A stretch of 64,000 nucleotides of DNA from Burkholderiales bacterium. Its GTDB lineage: Bacteria; Pseudomonadota; Gammaproteobacteria; Burkholderiales; SG8-41. The stretch is taken from NCBI GenBank assembly GCA_036262035.1, contig DATAJS010000003.1:124001-188000 (forward strand). The letters run 5' to 3'. Positions 39,515-48,601 of this stretch are shown in pieces (the stretch's first letter is position 1; the number at the start of each line of letters is the position of its first letter). A program made the position numbers and the translations under genes. The notes under the pieces are model-generated. The model was not told where the DNA came from and ran no database searches. It was given only the letters and a program-made list of their open reading frames with translations.

Positions 39515-40678
39515 CTACTGGATGCCGGAGAGGAGACGCTCCGCGTTCCCCGACCAGATGAGCGCCTTGTCCGCTTCGGAGATGCCGCGGTTGTCGGTGA
39601 AGAGCTGGACGTCCTTGTATTTCATGCGGCCGCCCGGATCGTCGTGCGGGTAGTCGGTCGCGAAGAGGAACTGCGACGCGCCGAAGAGCTGCACGGCTTC
39701 GGTGAGCTCGGCCTCCTCGGTCTCTATCGTGAAGTACAGATTCGACTTGAAGTAATCGCTCGGTGCCTTGCGGTTCTTCGCCTTGTAGTCCTCGGGGGAG
39801 ACGATGCGCTTGCCGCCCTCGAGCTTGCGATAGTTGAAGCGCGGCGCGGCGTCTTCCGATTCGTAGTCGACGACTTCGTTCTTGAACACCGAATCGAGGT
39901 GGGCGACCAGCGGCTTGATGAAGCTCACGCCGGCCTCGGTGAAGACGAAGTTGAGCTTGGGGAAGTCGTCGAGGAGGCCGCTCGTGATGAGTGAGACCAG
40001 GCTCATCTGGCCTTCCTGAGGCGCGAGCACATCGAGCCCGTTGTACTGGTAGTTGAGCAGGTTCGTGATCCGGTGGCCGTGCTGGATGTTGTGCAGGAAG
40101 AGCGGCATGCCGAGCGCTTCGGCGCGGGCGAAGAACGGCCAGAGCTCGCGGTGGCTGCCGAAAGGATCGGAGTAGCAGTGCTCCTTCACCGGGAAGACCT
40201 TGTCGAGGATGACCGCGCAAAAGCCGTTCTCCCGCGCCCACTCCATCTCGCGAATGGCGTTGTCCACGTCCTGGAGCGCCACCAGGGCGCCGCCGATCAG
40301 CGCGTCCGGGTACCGCTTCAGGAGCTTGAGGATCGAGAGGTTCCAGGAGTGCGCCATCGCGTTCGCGAGGCGCGGCTCGATCAGATAGGTGAACAGTGCC
40401 GAGGTGAGCTGGGGAAACAGGAACTGCTTGTCGATGCCGAGCTTCGCGTAGTCCGCGAGACGCTCGTCCATGTAGTACGCGCCGCGATAGCGCGCGCCGG
40501 TGCCGGGCGGGGGCAGCGGCGTCGAGCCGGGAACGCGCGGCGGCGCGCCGGGGAACTGCACGTCGACGAGGAGGCCCTTGTCGTCCCACACGAACTGGGG
40601 GCACAGCGCGGCGAATTCGTCGCCGACGTAATCGTAGATGTCGGGCGGCAGAAAATGGGTGTCTGCGTCTATGATCAT
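39515..40678 (-). CDS. Amidohydrolase family 2 metal-dependent hydrolase/decarboxylase
   Basis: A 387-residue TIM-barrel protein starting MIIDADTHFLP. The Asp6-x-His8 pair replaces the His-x-His of hydrolases and resembles the acidic-x-His pair of the decarboxylases in this superfamily (gamma-resorcylate and 5-carboxyvanillate decarboxylase). Further active-site elements are HNIQHGHRITN near residue 199 and FATDYPHDDPGG near residue 347. Its near twin is at 41919, in the opposite operon. Co-transcription with Bug and PrpD genes suggests a non-oxidative decarboxylation or hydrolysis step in the same catabolism. Confidence 0.88.
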   Translation of the reverse strand: MIIDADTHFLPPDIYDYVGDEFAALCPQFVWDDKGLLVDVQFPGAPPRVPGSTPLPPPGTGARYRGAYYMDERLADYAKLGIDKQFLFPQLTSALFTYLIEPRLANAMAHSWNLSILKLLKRYPDALIGGALVALQDVDNAIREMEWARENGFCAVILDKVFPVKEHCYSDPFGSHRELWPFFARAEALGMPLFLHNIQHGHRITNLLNYQYNGLDVLAPQEGQMSLVSLITSGLLDDFPKLNFVFTEAGVSFIKPLVAHLDSVFKNEVVDYESEDAAPRFNYRKLEGGKRIVSPEDYKAKNRKAPSDYFKSNLYFTIETEEAELTEAVQLFGASQFLFATDYPHDDPGGRMKYKDVQLFTDNRGISEADKALIWSGNAERLLSGIQ

Positions 40679-40719
40679 GAGAGTTCCGGGATGATGAGGG
40701 CGCGCAGATCCCCGCGCGC

Positions 40720-41688
40720 TTACGGTTGTGCGGAGAGGTCGGCGGAGCGCACGAGCCCCGCCGACTGATCGACTTCGGTCTGGAGGAAACGCGCGAACGC
40801 TTCGCGCGTCGTGGTCTTCGGCTCCAGGCCCTGTTTGATGAAGCTGTCGCGCATGTCCGGGCTGCCGACCGCAGCGACGATCGTGGCGTTGAGCCGGTCC
40901 ACGACGTTCGCCGGGACGTCCCTCGGCACCAGCACCCCGTACCAGCCGTAGCGCGCGTATCCCGGCAGTCCGGACTCGGCCACCGTCGGAAGAGACGGCA
41001 TCACCACGCTCCGGTAGGGCGTGCTGACGGCGAGCAGCCGGATCTTCTTCGCGTCGGCCAGCGGTATCACCGCGGGGAAGCTGCCGAACACCATGTCGAC
41101 CTGGCCCGTCGCCACACCGGTCACGCCTTCCGCCACGCCCCTGTAGGGCACGTGCACGATCTTCACGCGAGCCATGCTGTTGAAGAGCTCGTTGGAAAGA
41201 TGCGCCGAGCTGGCGACGCCGGATGAGGCGTAGTTGAGCTTCGCGGGCCGGGCACGCGCGAGTCGGATCAGCTCGGCGACGTTCGCCGCGGGCACGGCAG
41301 GATGGACCGCGAGCGCGAACGGCACGGTAACGACGAGCGACACCGGAGCGAAGTCCCGCAGCAGGTTGTAAGACAGATCCTTGCGCACGAGGTGTTGCAC
41401 GGTATCGGCCGCCGCGGCCATGAGAAGGGTATAGCCGTCGGCGGGCGCACGCGCCACGGCCGCGGTTGCGAGCATTCCGCCCGAGCCCGTCCGGTTTTCC
41501 ACGACGACGGTTTGTCCCAGGTCGCCGGACATCTTCGACGCGACCATGCGCGCGGTGATGTCCGTGCCGCCGCCGGCGGCAAAGCCGACGAGCATGCGCA
41601 TGGGCTTGTCCGGATACGCGGAAGCCGCGTGACCGATGCTCGCCGCGGCGAGCATCGCGGCTCCACAGATGGTCTTCGCGATTCGCAC
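40720..41688 (-). CDS. Bug/TctC-family substrate-binding protein, first gene of the leftward catabolic operon
   Basis: A 322-residue precursor from a GTG at 41688, with GGAGGAG five bases upstream. The signal peptide MRIAKTICGAAMLAAASIGHA is cleaved before A-S-A-Y-P. A frame extending 32 codons upstream would cross the divergent control region and is rejected. The ligand loop is GFAAGGGTD; the block VHVPYRGVAEGVTGVATGQ lacks the usual PA-x-x-DL. The amidohydrolase gene follows after 41 bp. Confidence 0.92.
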   Translation of the reverse strand: MRIAKTICGAAMLAAASIGHAASAYPDKPMRMLVGFAAGGGTDITARMVASKMSGDLGQTVVVENRTGSGGMLATAAVARAPADGYTLLMAAAADTVQHLVRKDLSYNLLRDFAPVSLVVTVPFALAVHPAVPAANVAELIRLARARPAKLNYASSGVASSAHLSNELFNSMARVKIVHVPYRGVAEGVTGVATGQVDMVFGSFPAVIPLADAKKIRLLAVSTPYRSVVMPSLPTVAESGLPGYARYGWYGVLVPRDVPANVVDRLNATIVAAVGSPDMRDSFIKQGLEPKTTTREAFARFLQTEVDQSAGLVRSADLSAQP

Positions 41689-41801
41689 TGTCTCCTCCGT
41701 CTTATGTTCGATGCGCAGCCCGGGATGCCGCGCCTGTCCTTCGATGAGCGGGTGAAGGCTACTATGGCGGCGGCGCACGCACAACCTCGTGTCCTAAATA
41801 T

Positions 41802-41816
41802 TGGAACGCCATTCCA
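41802..41816. promoter_or_regulatory. IclR-type operator palindrome between divergent operons
   Basis: TGGAA-CGCCA-TTCCA is a perfect 5-bp inverted repeat with a 5-nt centre, the same geometry as the E. coli IclR box (TGGAA-N5-TTCCA). AT-rich flanks (CTAAATAT on the left, TAAATTT on the right) extend the symmetry. It is 113 bp before the leftward Bug start and 103 bp before the rightward amidohydrolase start. Confidence 0.65.
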
Positions 41817-41918
41817 TAAATTTGACGCATCGTTCGTCGTGGCCGTAAATTAGCCCGCTGCACCCCTGCGCCATTCCAAAGCCCGCCCCCGCCACGAGAC
41901 CACGAAGCAGAGCTCACT

Positions 41919-43091
41919 ATGATCATCGACATGGACACGCATATCCTGCCGCGCGACATCTACGACCACATGAGCGGCAGGACCGCGGACCTGCGTCCGC
42001 GCTTCGAGTTCGATGCCGAAGGCACGCTCGTCAAGTGGGATTTCCCCGGCAACTACCACGTGCGCGGAACGACGCCGCTGCCGCCGCCCGGCGCCGGCGG
42101 CAAGCACAAGGGGCTGACCGACATGGAGCATCGGCTCGAGGAGTTCGACAAGCTCGGCATCGAGCAGCAGCTCCTGCTGCCGCAGTTCTCGGCCATCTAT
42201 TTCAACTACACGCTCGAGCCCGAGCTCGCCGCGCAGATGGCGCACTCGTACAACCTCAGCATCCTCGATTACCTGCGCAAGTATCCGAAGAACCTGATCG
42301 GTTCCGCGCTGGTCGCGCTGCAGGACGTCGACGGCGCGATCGCGGAGATGGAGTGGGCGCGCAGGGAAGGCTTTCGCAGCGTCGCGGTCGACAAGGTGTT
42401 CCCGGTGCGCGAGCACCAGTTTTCCGAGACGCTCGGCAGCCACCGCGAGCTGTGGCCGTTCTTCAAGCGGGCGGAGGCGCTCGGCATGCCGATCGTTCTG
42501 CACAACATCCAGCACGGTCACCGCATCAGCAACCTGTCGATCTTCCAGCGCGACGGGCTCGACGTCGCTTCGCCGGCCGAGGGCCAGTTGAGCCTCGTCT
42601 CGCTCTGTACCAGCGGGCTCTTCGATGACTGCCCGAACCTGAAGGTCGTATTCACCGAAGCCGGCTCGGCGTTCATCAAGCCGATCGTCGAGCGCTTCGA
42701 CGCCGCGTACGTGAAGCCGCCGCTGAACTACGAGGACGAGGACGCGCAGGCGCGCTTCCATCGCCGCGTGAAGCCGGGCGCGGAGCGGCTCTCGGCAGGT
42801 AAGCGCCTCACGACGGTGGAGGAGTACGAGAGCCGCAACAACGAGCCGGTCAGCCATTACTTCAGGAAGAACCTCTTCTTCACGATCGAGACCGAGGAGC
42901 CGGAGCTGCCGGACTCGATCGATCTCATCGGCGCCTCGCAGTTCCTGTTCGCGACCGACTACCCGCACGACGATCCGGGCGGGCGCATGAAGTACAAGGA
43001 CGTGCAGCTCCTGCGCGATCACCCGCGGATCTCGGAAGCCGACAAGGACGTGATCCGCAGCGGCTCGGCGCTGAACATGCTGCCGAACTAG
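41919..43091 (+). CDS. Amidohydrolase family 2 metal-dependent hydrolase/decarboxylase, first gene of the 11-gene operon
   Basis: A 390-residue homologue of the protein at 39515. It begins MIIDMDTHILP (Asp6-x-His8), keeps HNIQHGHRISN and FATDYPHDDPGG, and shares long blocks with its twin such as LVALQDVD and GSHRELWPFF. Two near-identical enzymes in divergent operons suggest either subunits of one complex or two related substrates. The rhodanese gene follows after 27 bp. Like its twin it should be cytosolic and divalent-metal dependent; decarboxylation is inferred from the acidic-x-His motif, not proven. Confidence 0.88.
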   Translation: MIIDMDTHILPRDIYDHMSGRTADLRPRFEFDAEGTLVKWDFPGNYHVRGTTPLPPPGAGGKHKGLTDMEHRLEEFDKLGIEQQLLLPQFSAIYFNYTLEPELAAQMAHSYNLSILDYLRKYPKNLIGSALVALQDVDGAIAEMEWARREGFRSVAVDKVFPVREHQFSETLGSHRELWPFFKRAEALGMPIVLHNIQHGHRISNLSIFQRDGLDVASPAEGQLSLVSLCTSGLFDDCPNLKVVFTEAGSAFIKPIVERFDAAYVKPPLNYEDEDAQARFHRRVKPGAERLSAGKRLTTVEEYESRNNEPVSHYFRKNLFFTIETEEPELPDSIDLIGASQFLFATDYPHDDPGGRMKYKDVQLLRDHPRISEADKDVIRSGSALNMLPN

Positions 43092-43118
43092 CACACAAGA
43101 ACAGAAGGAGGAGGGACC

Positions 43119-44720
43119 ATGGAAGCCAGGCTCGTCGGCGCCGATGTCGTCAAACGCATGCTGCACGACGGCGAAGAGATCGCGCTGCTCGACGTGCGCG
43201 AGGAAGGCGTCTTCGCCAAGGCGCACATGCTGCTCGCCGTGCCGGCGCCGCTCTCTCAGCTCGAGATCCGTGCGCCGCTGCTCGTGCCGCGCCGCTCGAC
43301 CCGCGTGGTGCTGACCGACGACGGCGAAGGCCTGGCCGCGCGCGCTGCGGCGGTGCTCGGCAAGCACGGTTACACCGACGTCGCGGTGCTCGACGGCGGG
43401 CTGTCCGCCTGGGCCGCCGCGGGTTACGAGGTCTACAGCGGCGTCAACGTGCCGAGCAAGGCGTTCGGCGAGTTCGTCGAGCATCACTATGAGACGCCGC
43501 GCATGGAGCCGGCCGAGCTCAAGTCGCGCATCGAGCGCGGCGACGACCTCGTGATCCTCGACAGCCGGCCGCTCGCCGAATACAAGCGCGTGAGCATTCC
43601 CGGCGGCATCGACTGCCCGGGCGCCGAGCTCGCGTACCGCGTGCACGACCTCGTGAAGTCCGACGACACCCTGGTCGTCGTGAACTGCGCCGGGCGCACG
43701 CGCAGCATCATCGGCGCGCAGTCGCTGCTGAACGCGGGCATCCCGAACCGCGTGGTCGCGCTCAAGAACGGGACGATGGGCTGGCATCTCGCCGGTTTCC
43801 CGGTCGCCAACAACCAGGACCTGATCGCGCCCAGGCCGAGCGAGGCCGGGCTCGCCAAGGCCAAAGCGGTGAAGGAGCGCGTCGCGCGGCGCTTCGGAGT
43901 GCAGTCGATCGGCGCCGCGCAGCTCGACGCGTTCCAAGCCGAAGCGTCGACCCGCACGCTGTACCTCCTCGACGTGCGCAGCCCCGAGGAGTTCGCCGAG
44001 AAGCACATGGAGGGCAGCGTGTCGGCCCCCGGCGGCCAGCTCGTACAGACGACCGACGCGTTCGTCGCGGTTCGCAACGCCCGCATCGTGCTCATCGACG
44101 ATCACGGCGTGCGCGCGACCATGACCGCGTCGTGGCTCGTGCAGATGGGCTGGGACCACGTCTACGTGCTCGAGAACGCGATGGAATGCGGCCAGTGGGT
44201 GGCGGGCCCGGCGGCGCATCCGGTGCTCGGGCTCGACGCGATCCGCTGTGAAGCTGTCTCGCCGGCAGCGCTCAGGCAGAAGCTCGACGGCGACGCCGTG
44301 AGCGTGCTCGACCTCGACACGCGGCCGCGCTATCGCGAAGGCCACATCCCCGGCGCGTGGCACGGCATCCGCGCGAACCTCGCGCAGAACCTGTCGAAGC
44401 TTGCGCCGGGCAAGCCGCTCGCGATCGCTTCGGCCGACGGCGTGCTCGCGAAGCTCGCGGCCGCGGAAGCCGCGGGGCTCACCGGCGCGCCGGTGCTCGT
44501 GCTCGACGGCGGGACCGACGCGTGGCGCGCGGCGGGCTATCCGCTCGAGGCCGGCGAGACGCGGCTCACCGACGACACCGAAGACGTCTGGGTACGCCCC
44601 CACGAGCGCACCGGCGACCGCGAGCACGCGATGAAGGACTACCTCACGTGGGAAGTCGACCTCATCACCCAGATCGGACGCGACGACGACGCGCGCTTCC
44701 GGCACTTTCCCGTGGAGTAG
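43119..44720 (+). CDS. Four-domain rhodanese-like sulfurtransferase with one active cysteine
   Basis: A 533-residue protein made of four tandem rhodanese domains, at about residues 1-105, 128-230, 255-365 and 380-485. Each has the ALLDVRE / VILDSRP / YLLDVRSPEE / SVLDLDTRP strand and the later L-x-x-G-x-x-x-W block. Only domain 2 keeps the persulfide cysteine, Cys190 in VNCAGRTRS. The corresponding loops read TDDGEG in domain 1, IDDHGV in domain 3 and SADGVL in domain 4. Such repeats with inactive copies are usual in thiosulfate sulfurtransferases, but three inactive to one active is uncommon. AAGGAGGAGGG precedes the ATG. Its place in a carboxylate operon suggests a sulfur-containing substrate or a sulfide by-product. 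Confidence 0.9.
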   Translation: MEARLVGADVVKRMLHDGEEIALLDVREEGVFAKAHMLLAVPAPLSQLEIRAPLLVPRRSTRVVLTDDGEGLAARAAAVLGKHGYTDVAVLDGGLSAWAAAGYEVYSGVNVPSKAFGEFVEHHYETPRMEPAELKSRIERGDDLVILDSRPLAEYKRVSIPGGIDCPGAELAYRVHDLVKSDDTLVVVNCAGRTRSIIGAQSLLNAGIPNRVVALKNGTMGWHLAGFPVANNQDLIAPRPSEAGLAKAKAVKERVARRFGVQSIGAAQLDAFQAEASTRTLYLLDVRSPEEFAEKHMEGSVSAPGGQLVQTTDAFVAVRNARIVLIDDHGVRATMTASWLVQMGWDHVYVLENAMECGQWVAGPAAHPVLGLDAIRCEAVSPAALRQKLDGDAVSVLDLDTRPRYREGHIPGAWHGIRANLAQNLSKLAPGKPLAIASADGVLAKLAAAEAAGLTGAPVLVLDGGTDAWRAAGYPLEAGETRLTDDTEDVWVRPHERTGDREHAMKDYLTWEVDLITQIGRDDDARFRHFPVE

Positions 44721-44727
44721 AGCAGAC

Positions 44728-46215
44728 ATGACGATTTCGACGGACGTACTGGTCATCGGCGGCGGCAACGCCGCCCTGTGCGCGGCGCTCGCCGCGCGCG
44801 CGCAAGGCGTGTCGGTGATGGTCCTCGAGCGCGCGCCCGAAGACGAGCGCGGCGGCAACAGCCGCTTCACCGAAGGCTCGATGCGCTTCGCGTTCAACGG
44901 TCTCGACGATCTCCTGAAAGTCGTGCCCGACCTCACCGACAAGGAGAAAGAGGAGACCGATTTCGGCCGCTATCCCGAAGACGAGTTCTTCGACGACATC
45001 GCGCGCTGCACCGATTACCGCAGCGATCCCGACCTGGCGGAGATGCTCGCGAAGAGAAGCTTCGAGACGGTGTGCTGGCTGCGCTCGCTGGGACTGCGCT
45101 ACGTGCCCAAGTACGGCAAGCAGGCCTACAAGGTCGGCGGGCGCTTCACGTTCTCCGGCGGCGTGGTGGTGGAAGTCGTCGGCGGCGGGGCGGGGCTGGT
45201 CGATGCGCTCTACAAGCTCGCGGCCGACCGCGGCATCGACGTGCGCTACGACGCGCGCGCGCTTTCGCTCATCGCCGACGACACCGGCGTGCACGGCGTG
45301 ACCGCGCGCATCGCCGGCGTGACGCAGGAAGTGCGCAGCCGCGCGGTGATCCTCGCGTGCGGCGGTTTCGAGGCGAACGCCGAGTGGCGGGCGCGCTACC
45401 TCGGACCGGGCTGGGATCTCGCCAAGGTGCGCGGATCGCGCTTCAACACCGGAGACGGTCTGCGCATGGCGATCGACGCCGGTGCGCTGCCGTACGGCAA
45501 CTGGTCGGGCTGTCACGTGGTCGCCGGCGACCTCAACGCGCCCAACTACGGGGATCTCAAGTTCGGCGACGCCTTTCAGAAGCACAGCTATCCGTTCGGC
45601 ATCCTCGTCAACGCGGAAGGGCGGCGCTACTTCGACGAAGGCTACGACTTTCGCATGTACACGTACGTCGAGTGCGGCCTCGCGCTCGCGCGCCAGCCCA
45701 AGCAGCTCGCCTACCAGGTGTTCGACGGCAAGGTGCTCAAGCTCCTGCGCGACGAATACCGCCTGCGCAGCGTGACCAAGGTGCGCGCCGATACGCTCGA
45801 GGAGCTCGCCGCGAAGCTCGAAGGCGTGAACGGGCAGCAGTTCCTCGCGACGGTGAAGGAGTTCAACGCCGCCGTCGCCAGGGACACGCCGTTCGATCCG
45901 AACAGCAAGGATGGCCGCCGCACGAACGGGCTCGCGGTGGACAAATCGAACTGGGCGAACACCATCGACGAGCCGCCGTTCGAAGCCTATCCCGTGACGA
46001 CCGGCATCACCTTCACGTTCGGCGGGCTGAAGGTGAATACCGCGGCCGAAGTGCACGACGTCGATTCGCGCGTGATCCCGGGACTCTACGCCGCCGGCGA
46101 GATGGTCGGCGGGCTGTTCTACAACAACTATCCGGGCGGCAGCGGGCTCATCTCGGGCGCGGTGTTCGGCCGCGCGGCCGGCACGTCGGCGGGCGAATTC
46201 GCGCGTTCGGCCTGA
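44728..46215 (+). CDS. tcuA: FAD-dependent tricarballylate dehydrogenase-like flavoprotein
   Basis: A 495-residue protein of the fumarate reductase/succinate dehydrogenase flavoprotein family. The dinucleotide-binding motif VIGGGNAALCAALAA covers residues 9-23; ILACGGFEAN near residue 207 and the C-terminal GLYAAGEMVGGLFYNNYPGGSGL block with the second FAD contact match TcuA. Salmonella TcuA oxidises tricarballylate to cis-aconitate and passes electrons to TcuB. TcuB and the TcuC transporter are absent here, so the electron acceptor is unknown and the substrate could be another succinate-like acid. It starts 7 bases after the rhodanese gene, with a weak ribosome-binding site, and probably depends on translational coupling. 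Confidence 0.82.
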   Translation: MTISTDVLVIGGGNAALCAALAARAQGVSVMVLERAPEDERGGNSRFTEGSMRFAFNGLDDLLKVVPDLTDKEKEETDFGRYPEDEFFDDIARCTDYRSDPDLAEMLAKRSFETVCWLRSLGLRYVPKYGKQAYKVGGRFTFSGGVVVEVVGGGAGLVDALYKLAADRGIDVRYDARALSLIADDTGVHGVTARIAGVTQEVRSRAVILACGGFEANAEWRARYLGPGWDLAKVRGSRFNTGDGLRMAIDAGALPYGNWSGCHVVAGDLNAPNYGDLKFGDAFQKHSYPFGILVNAEGRRYFDEGYDFRMYTYVECGLALARQPKQLAYQVFDGKVLKLLRDEYRLRSVTKVRADTLEELAAKLEGVNGQQFLATVKEFNAAVARDTPFDPNSKDGRRTNGLAVDKSNWANTIDEPPFEAYPVTTGITFTFGGLKVNTAAEVHDVDSRVIPGLYAAGEMVGGLFYNNYPGGSGLISGAVFGRAAGTSAGEFARSA

Positions 46216-46244
46216 CGCGTACGAACCACATCCTAGGAGGAACC

Positions 46245-47630
46245 ATGAGCGCCGTTCTGGAGAAGAAGGAAGCTGCGGTCGATTCGCAATCGGTGTCGGA
46301 GCGGCTGGCGCGCCACATCGCCGCAATGGATTACACCGCGCTGCCGGCGAGCACGATCGAGGTGTCGAAGAAGCTCATGCTCGATACGCTCGCGTGCGCA
46401 TGGGCCGGCCGCGACGCGCCGGGCGCGCCCGAAGCGCATGCGCTGGTCGCCGCCGACGGCGGCACGCCCGAGTGCACTGTCTGGGGTTACGGCGGGAAGC
46501 TTCCGGCTTCCGCGGCGGTCTTCGTGAACAGCCTTTTCGGCGCGGCGCTCGACTACGACTCCGTCAACACCGTCCACGCCGACGTGTGCGTGCTGCCCGC
46601 GGCGCTCGCGCTGGCGGAGCGCCAGCACGCGAGCGGCAAGGCCTTCCTGACCGCATACGCGCTCGGCGCCGATCTCGCGTGCCGCATGGGCGGCGCCATC
46701 ACGGGCGCGCACAAAGGCTGGTTCACGACCTCGATCTACGGCGTGTTCGGCGCCGCGGGCGCCGCGGCGAGCCTTCTGGAGCTGGACGCCGCGGCGACCG
46801 CGCACGCGTTCGGCATCGCGCTCAGCCAGGCCGCCGGAACGCAGCAGGCCAACATCGAGCAGGCGCTCACCAAGCGGCTCCAGGGCGCGTTCTCGGCGCG
46901 CGCAGGCGTGTTTTCCGCGCTCCTCGCGTCCAGAGGCATCACCGCGCCGCGCGAATCGCTCGAAGGCAAGTTCGGCCTGTTCACGCTCTACCAGGAGGGG
47001 GATCCGCTCAAGCTCTTCGAAGGTCTCGGCAAGACGTACGAGCAGGAGAAGACGAACCTGAAGAAGTATCCGACGTGCGCCTGCGGCCACGCATCGCTCG
47101 ACGCCGCGTTCGCCCTGATCCGCCAATACGACCTCAAGCCCGAGGACGTGACCGCGATCGAAGTGAAGCATTCCCCGTTCATGCACCGGCTCGTCGGCGC
47201 GCCGTTCGACCCGACGACCAACCCGCAGGTCACCGCGCAGTTCAGCGTCCAGTACGCGCTCGCGAGCGCCCTCATGCGCCGGCGCGTGAGCATCGAGGAC
47301 ATCCAGGACGCCGCGGTGCTCGATCCCGCGATACGCGAGATCACGCGGCGGATCACGATCGTCGTGGACGAATCCAACAGGAGCGGTCGCGCTCCGTCGA
47401 CGGTGAGCATGGAGACCCGCAAGCACGGGCGCGTCACGCACACCGCCGAGCGCTTCCCCTGGGGCACCGAAGCGCCGCCGACGGCGGAGGAATTTCGCGG
47501 CAAGCTCGATGCGTGCTTCGGCTACGGCGCCGAGCCGCTCGAAGCCGCACGGCGCAATCGCCTGATCGAACGTGTACAGTCCATCGAGGCAGTCGAAGAC
47601 ATGTCGAAGTTCTTCGACGGCATCCTGTGA
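46245..47630 (+). CDS. MmgE/PrpD-family protein
   Basis: A 461-residue protein closely related to that at 38140: ALDYDSVNTVHADV near residue 102, TSIYGVFGAAGAAASLLELDAA near residue 165, LKKYPTCACGHASLDAAF near residue 275 and MHRLVGAPFDPTTNPQVTAQFS near residue 310. AGGAGG is placed just before the ATG. As cis-aconitate is the product of TcuA and cis-aconitate decarboxylase belongs to this family, decarboxylation to an itaconate-type product is one testable idea; dehydration of a hydroxy-tricarboxylate is another. A Bug gene follows after 14 bp. Confidence 0.9.
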   Translation: MSAVLEKKEAAVDSQSVSERLARHIAAMDYTALPASTIEVSKKLMLDTLACAWAGRDAPGAPEAHALVAADGGTPECTVWGYGGKLPASAAVFVNSLFGAALDYDSVNTVHADVCVLPAALALAERQHASGKAFLTAYALGADLACRMGGAITGAHKGWFTTSIYGVFGAAGAAASLLELDAAATAHAFGIALSQAAGTQQANIEQALTKRLQGAFSARAGVFSALLASRGITAPRESLEGKFGLFTLYQEGDPLKLFEGLGKTYEQEKTNLKKYPTCACGHASLDAAFALIRQYDLKPEDVTAIEVKHSPFMHRLVGAPFDPTTNPQVTAQFSVQYALASALMRRRVSIEDIQDAAVLDPAIREITRRITIVVDESNRSGRAPSTVSMETRKHGRVTHTAERFPWGTEAPPTAEEFRGKLDACFGYGAEPLEAARRNRLIERVQSIEAVEDMSKFFDGIL

Positions 47631-47644
47631 GGCGCTCGACGACA

Positions 47645-48601
47645 ATGCGCGCCGCGTTCTGTGCGACGCTCGCCCTGCTGCCGTTCGCCGCGTGGTCGCA
47701 GGCCTATCCCGCGAAGCCCATCCGCCTCGTCGTGCCTTTCGGGCCGGGCGGCACCACCGACATCCTCGGCCGCGTGATCGCGGACCGTCTGGGCGCCCGC
47801 CTCGGACAGCAGGTCATCGTGGACAACCGGCCAGGCGCCGGCGGCAACATCGCCGCCGAGGCGGTCGCGCGCTCAGCGCCCGACGGCTACACGCTGTTCC
47901 TCGGCTCCATGGGCACGCAGGCGATGAACGGTGCGATCTATCCGAAGCTCGCCTTCGATCCGATCCACGATTTCGCGCCGATCACCCGCCTCGTAAACAG
48001 CGCGAACCTGCTCGTCGTTCATCCGTCGATACCGGTGACGAACGTGAAGCAGCTCATCCAGCTCGCGAAATCGAAGCCCGGCCAGCTCAACTATTCGACA
48101 TCCGGAATCGGCAGCTTCAACCACATGTCGGCCGAGCTCTTCCAGATGATGGCCGGCGTGAAGATGGTGCACGTCGCGTACAAGAGCGGCGGACAGGCGC
48201 TCACCGCGGTGCTCGTCGGCGAGAGCCAGCTTCTCTTCCAGACGATTCCGCCGGCCGTGCCCTTCGTCGAGTCGGGAAAGCTGCGCGCGCTGGCGGTGTG
48301 CTCCGCGGAGCGCCACCCGCTCTTTCCGAAGCTGCCGACCGCGAGCGAATCCGGGCTGCCTGGATTCGAAGTGAGCACGTGGTACGGCATCCTCGCGCCG
48401 GCCGCGGCGCCGCGCGAGCTCGTCACCCGGCTGAACGACGCGCTGGTGCAGGTCGTGAAGGTGCCCGCCACGCAGAAGCGCCTGACCGAGCTCGGACTCG
48501 ATCCTGCGCCCAATACGCCGGGCGAGTTCGCCGCGCTCATCAAGGCGGACGCGCTGAAGTGGGGAAAGGTCATCAAAGCAGCGCAGCTCAAGGCGGAATG
48601 A
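47645..48601 (+). CDS. Bug/TctC-family substrate-binding protein
   Basis: A 318-residue precursor. The signal peptide is short (MRAAFCATLALLPFAAWS, cleavage before Q-A-Y-P). The ligand loop is PFGPGGTTD, and the central block VHVAYKSGGQALTAVL departs from the common PYKG, with Ala and Ser in place of Pro and Gly; ligand contacts may differ. Its stop overlaps the SDR start region (ATGATGG). It is the fifth gene of the operon. Confidence 0.92.
   Translation: MRAAFCATLALLPFAAWSQAYPAKPIRLVVPFGPGGTTDILGRVIADRLGARLGQQVIVDNRPGAGGNIAAEAVARSAPDGYTLFLGSMGTQAMNGAIYPKLAFDPIHDFAPITRLVNSANLLVVHPSIPVTNVKQLIQLAKSKPGQLNYSTSGIGSFNHMSAELFQMMAGVKMVHVAYKSGGQALTAVLVGESQLLFQTIPPAVPFVESGKLRALAVCSAERHPLFPKLPTASESGLPGFEVSTWYGILAPAAAPRELVTRLNDALVQVVKVPATQKRLTELGLDPAPNTPGEFAALIKADALKWGKVIKAAQLKAE

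Noticed and set aside
41850-44942. Minus-strand open frame of about 1030 codons opposite the amidohydrolase and rhodanese genes
   Set aside because: Its translation is rich in Arg, His, Ala and Val without any domain and mirrors the codon structure of the real plus-strand genes. Long antisense frames are expected at this G+C content.
44778-47630. Possible fusion of TcuA-like and PrpD proteins in one 950-codon frame
   Set aside because: The first part is a shifted frame of the TcuA gene; only the last 461 codons are real PrpD, which has its own AGGAGG and ATG at 46245.
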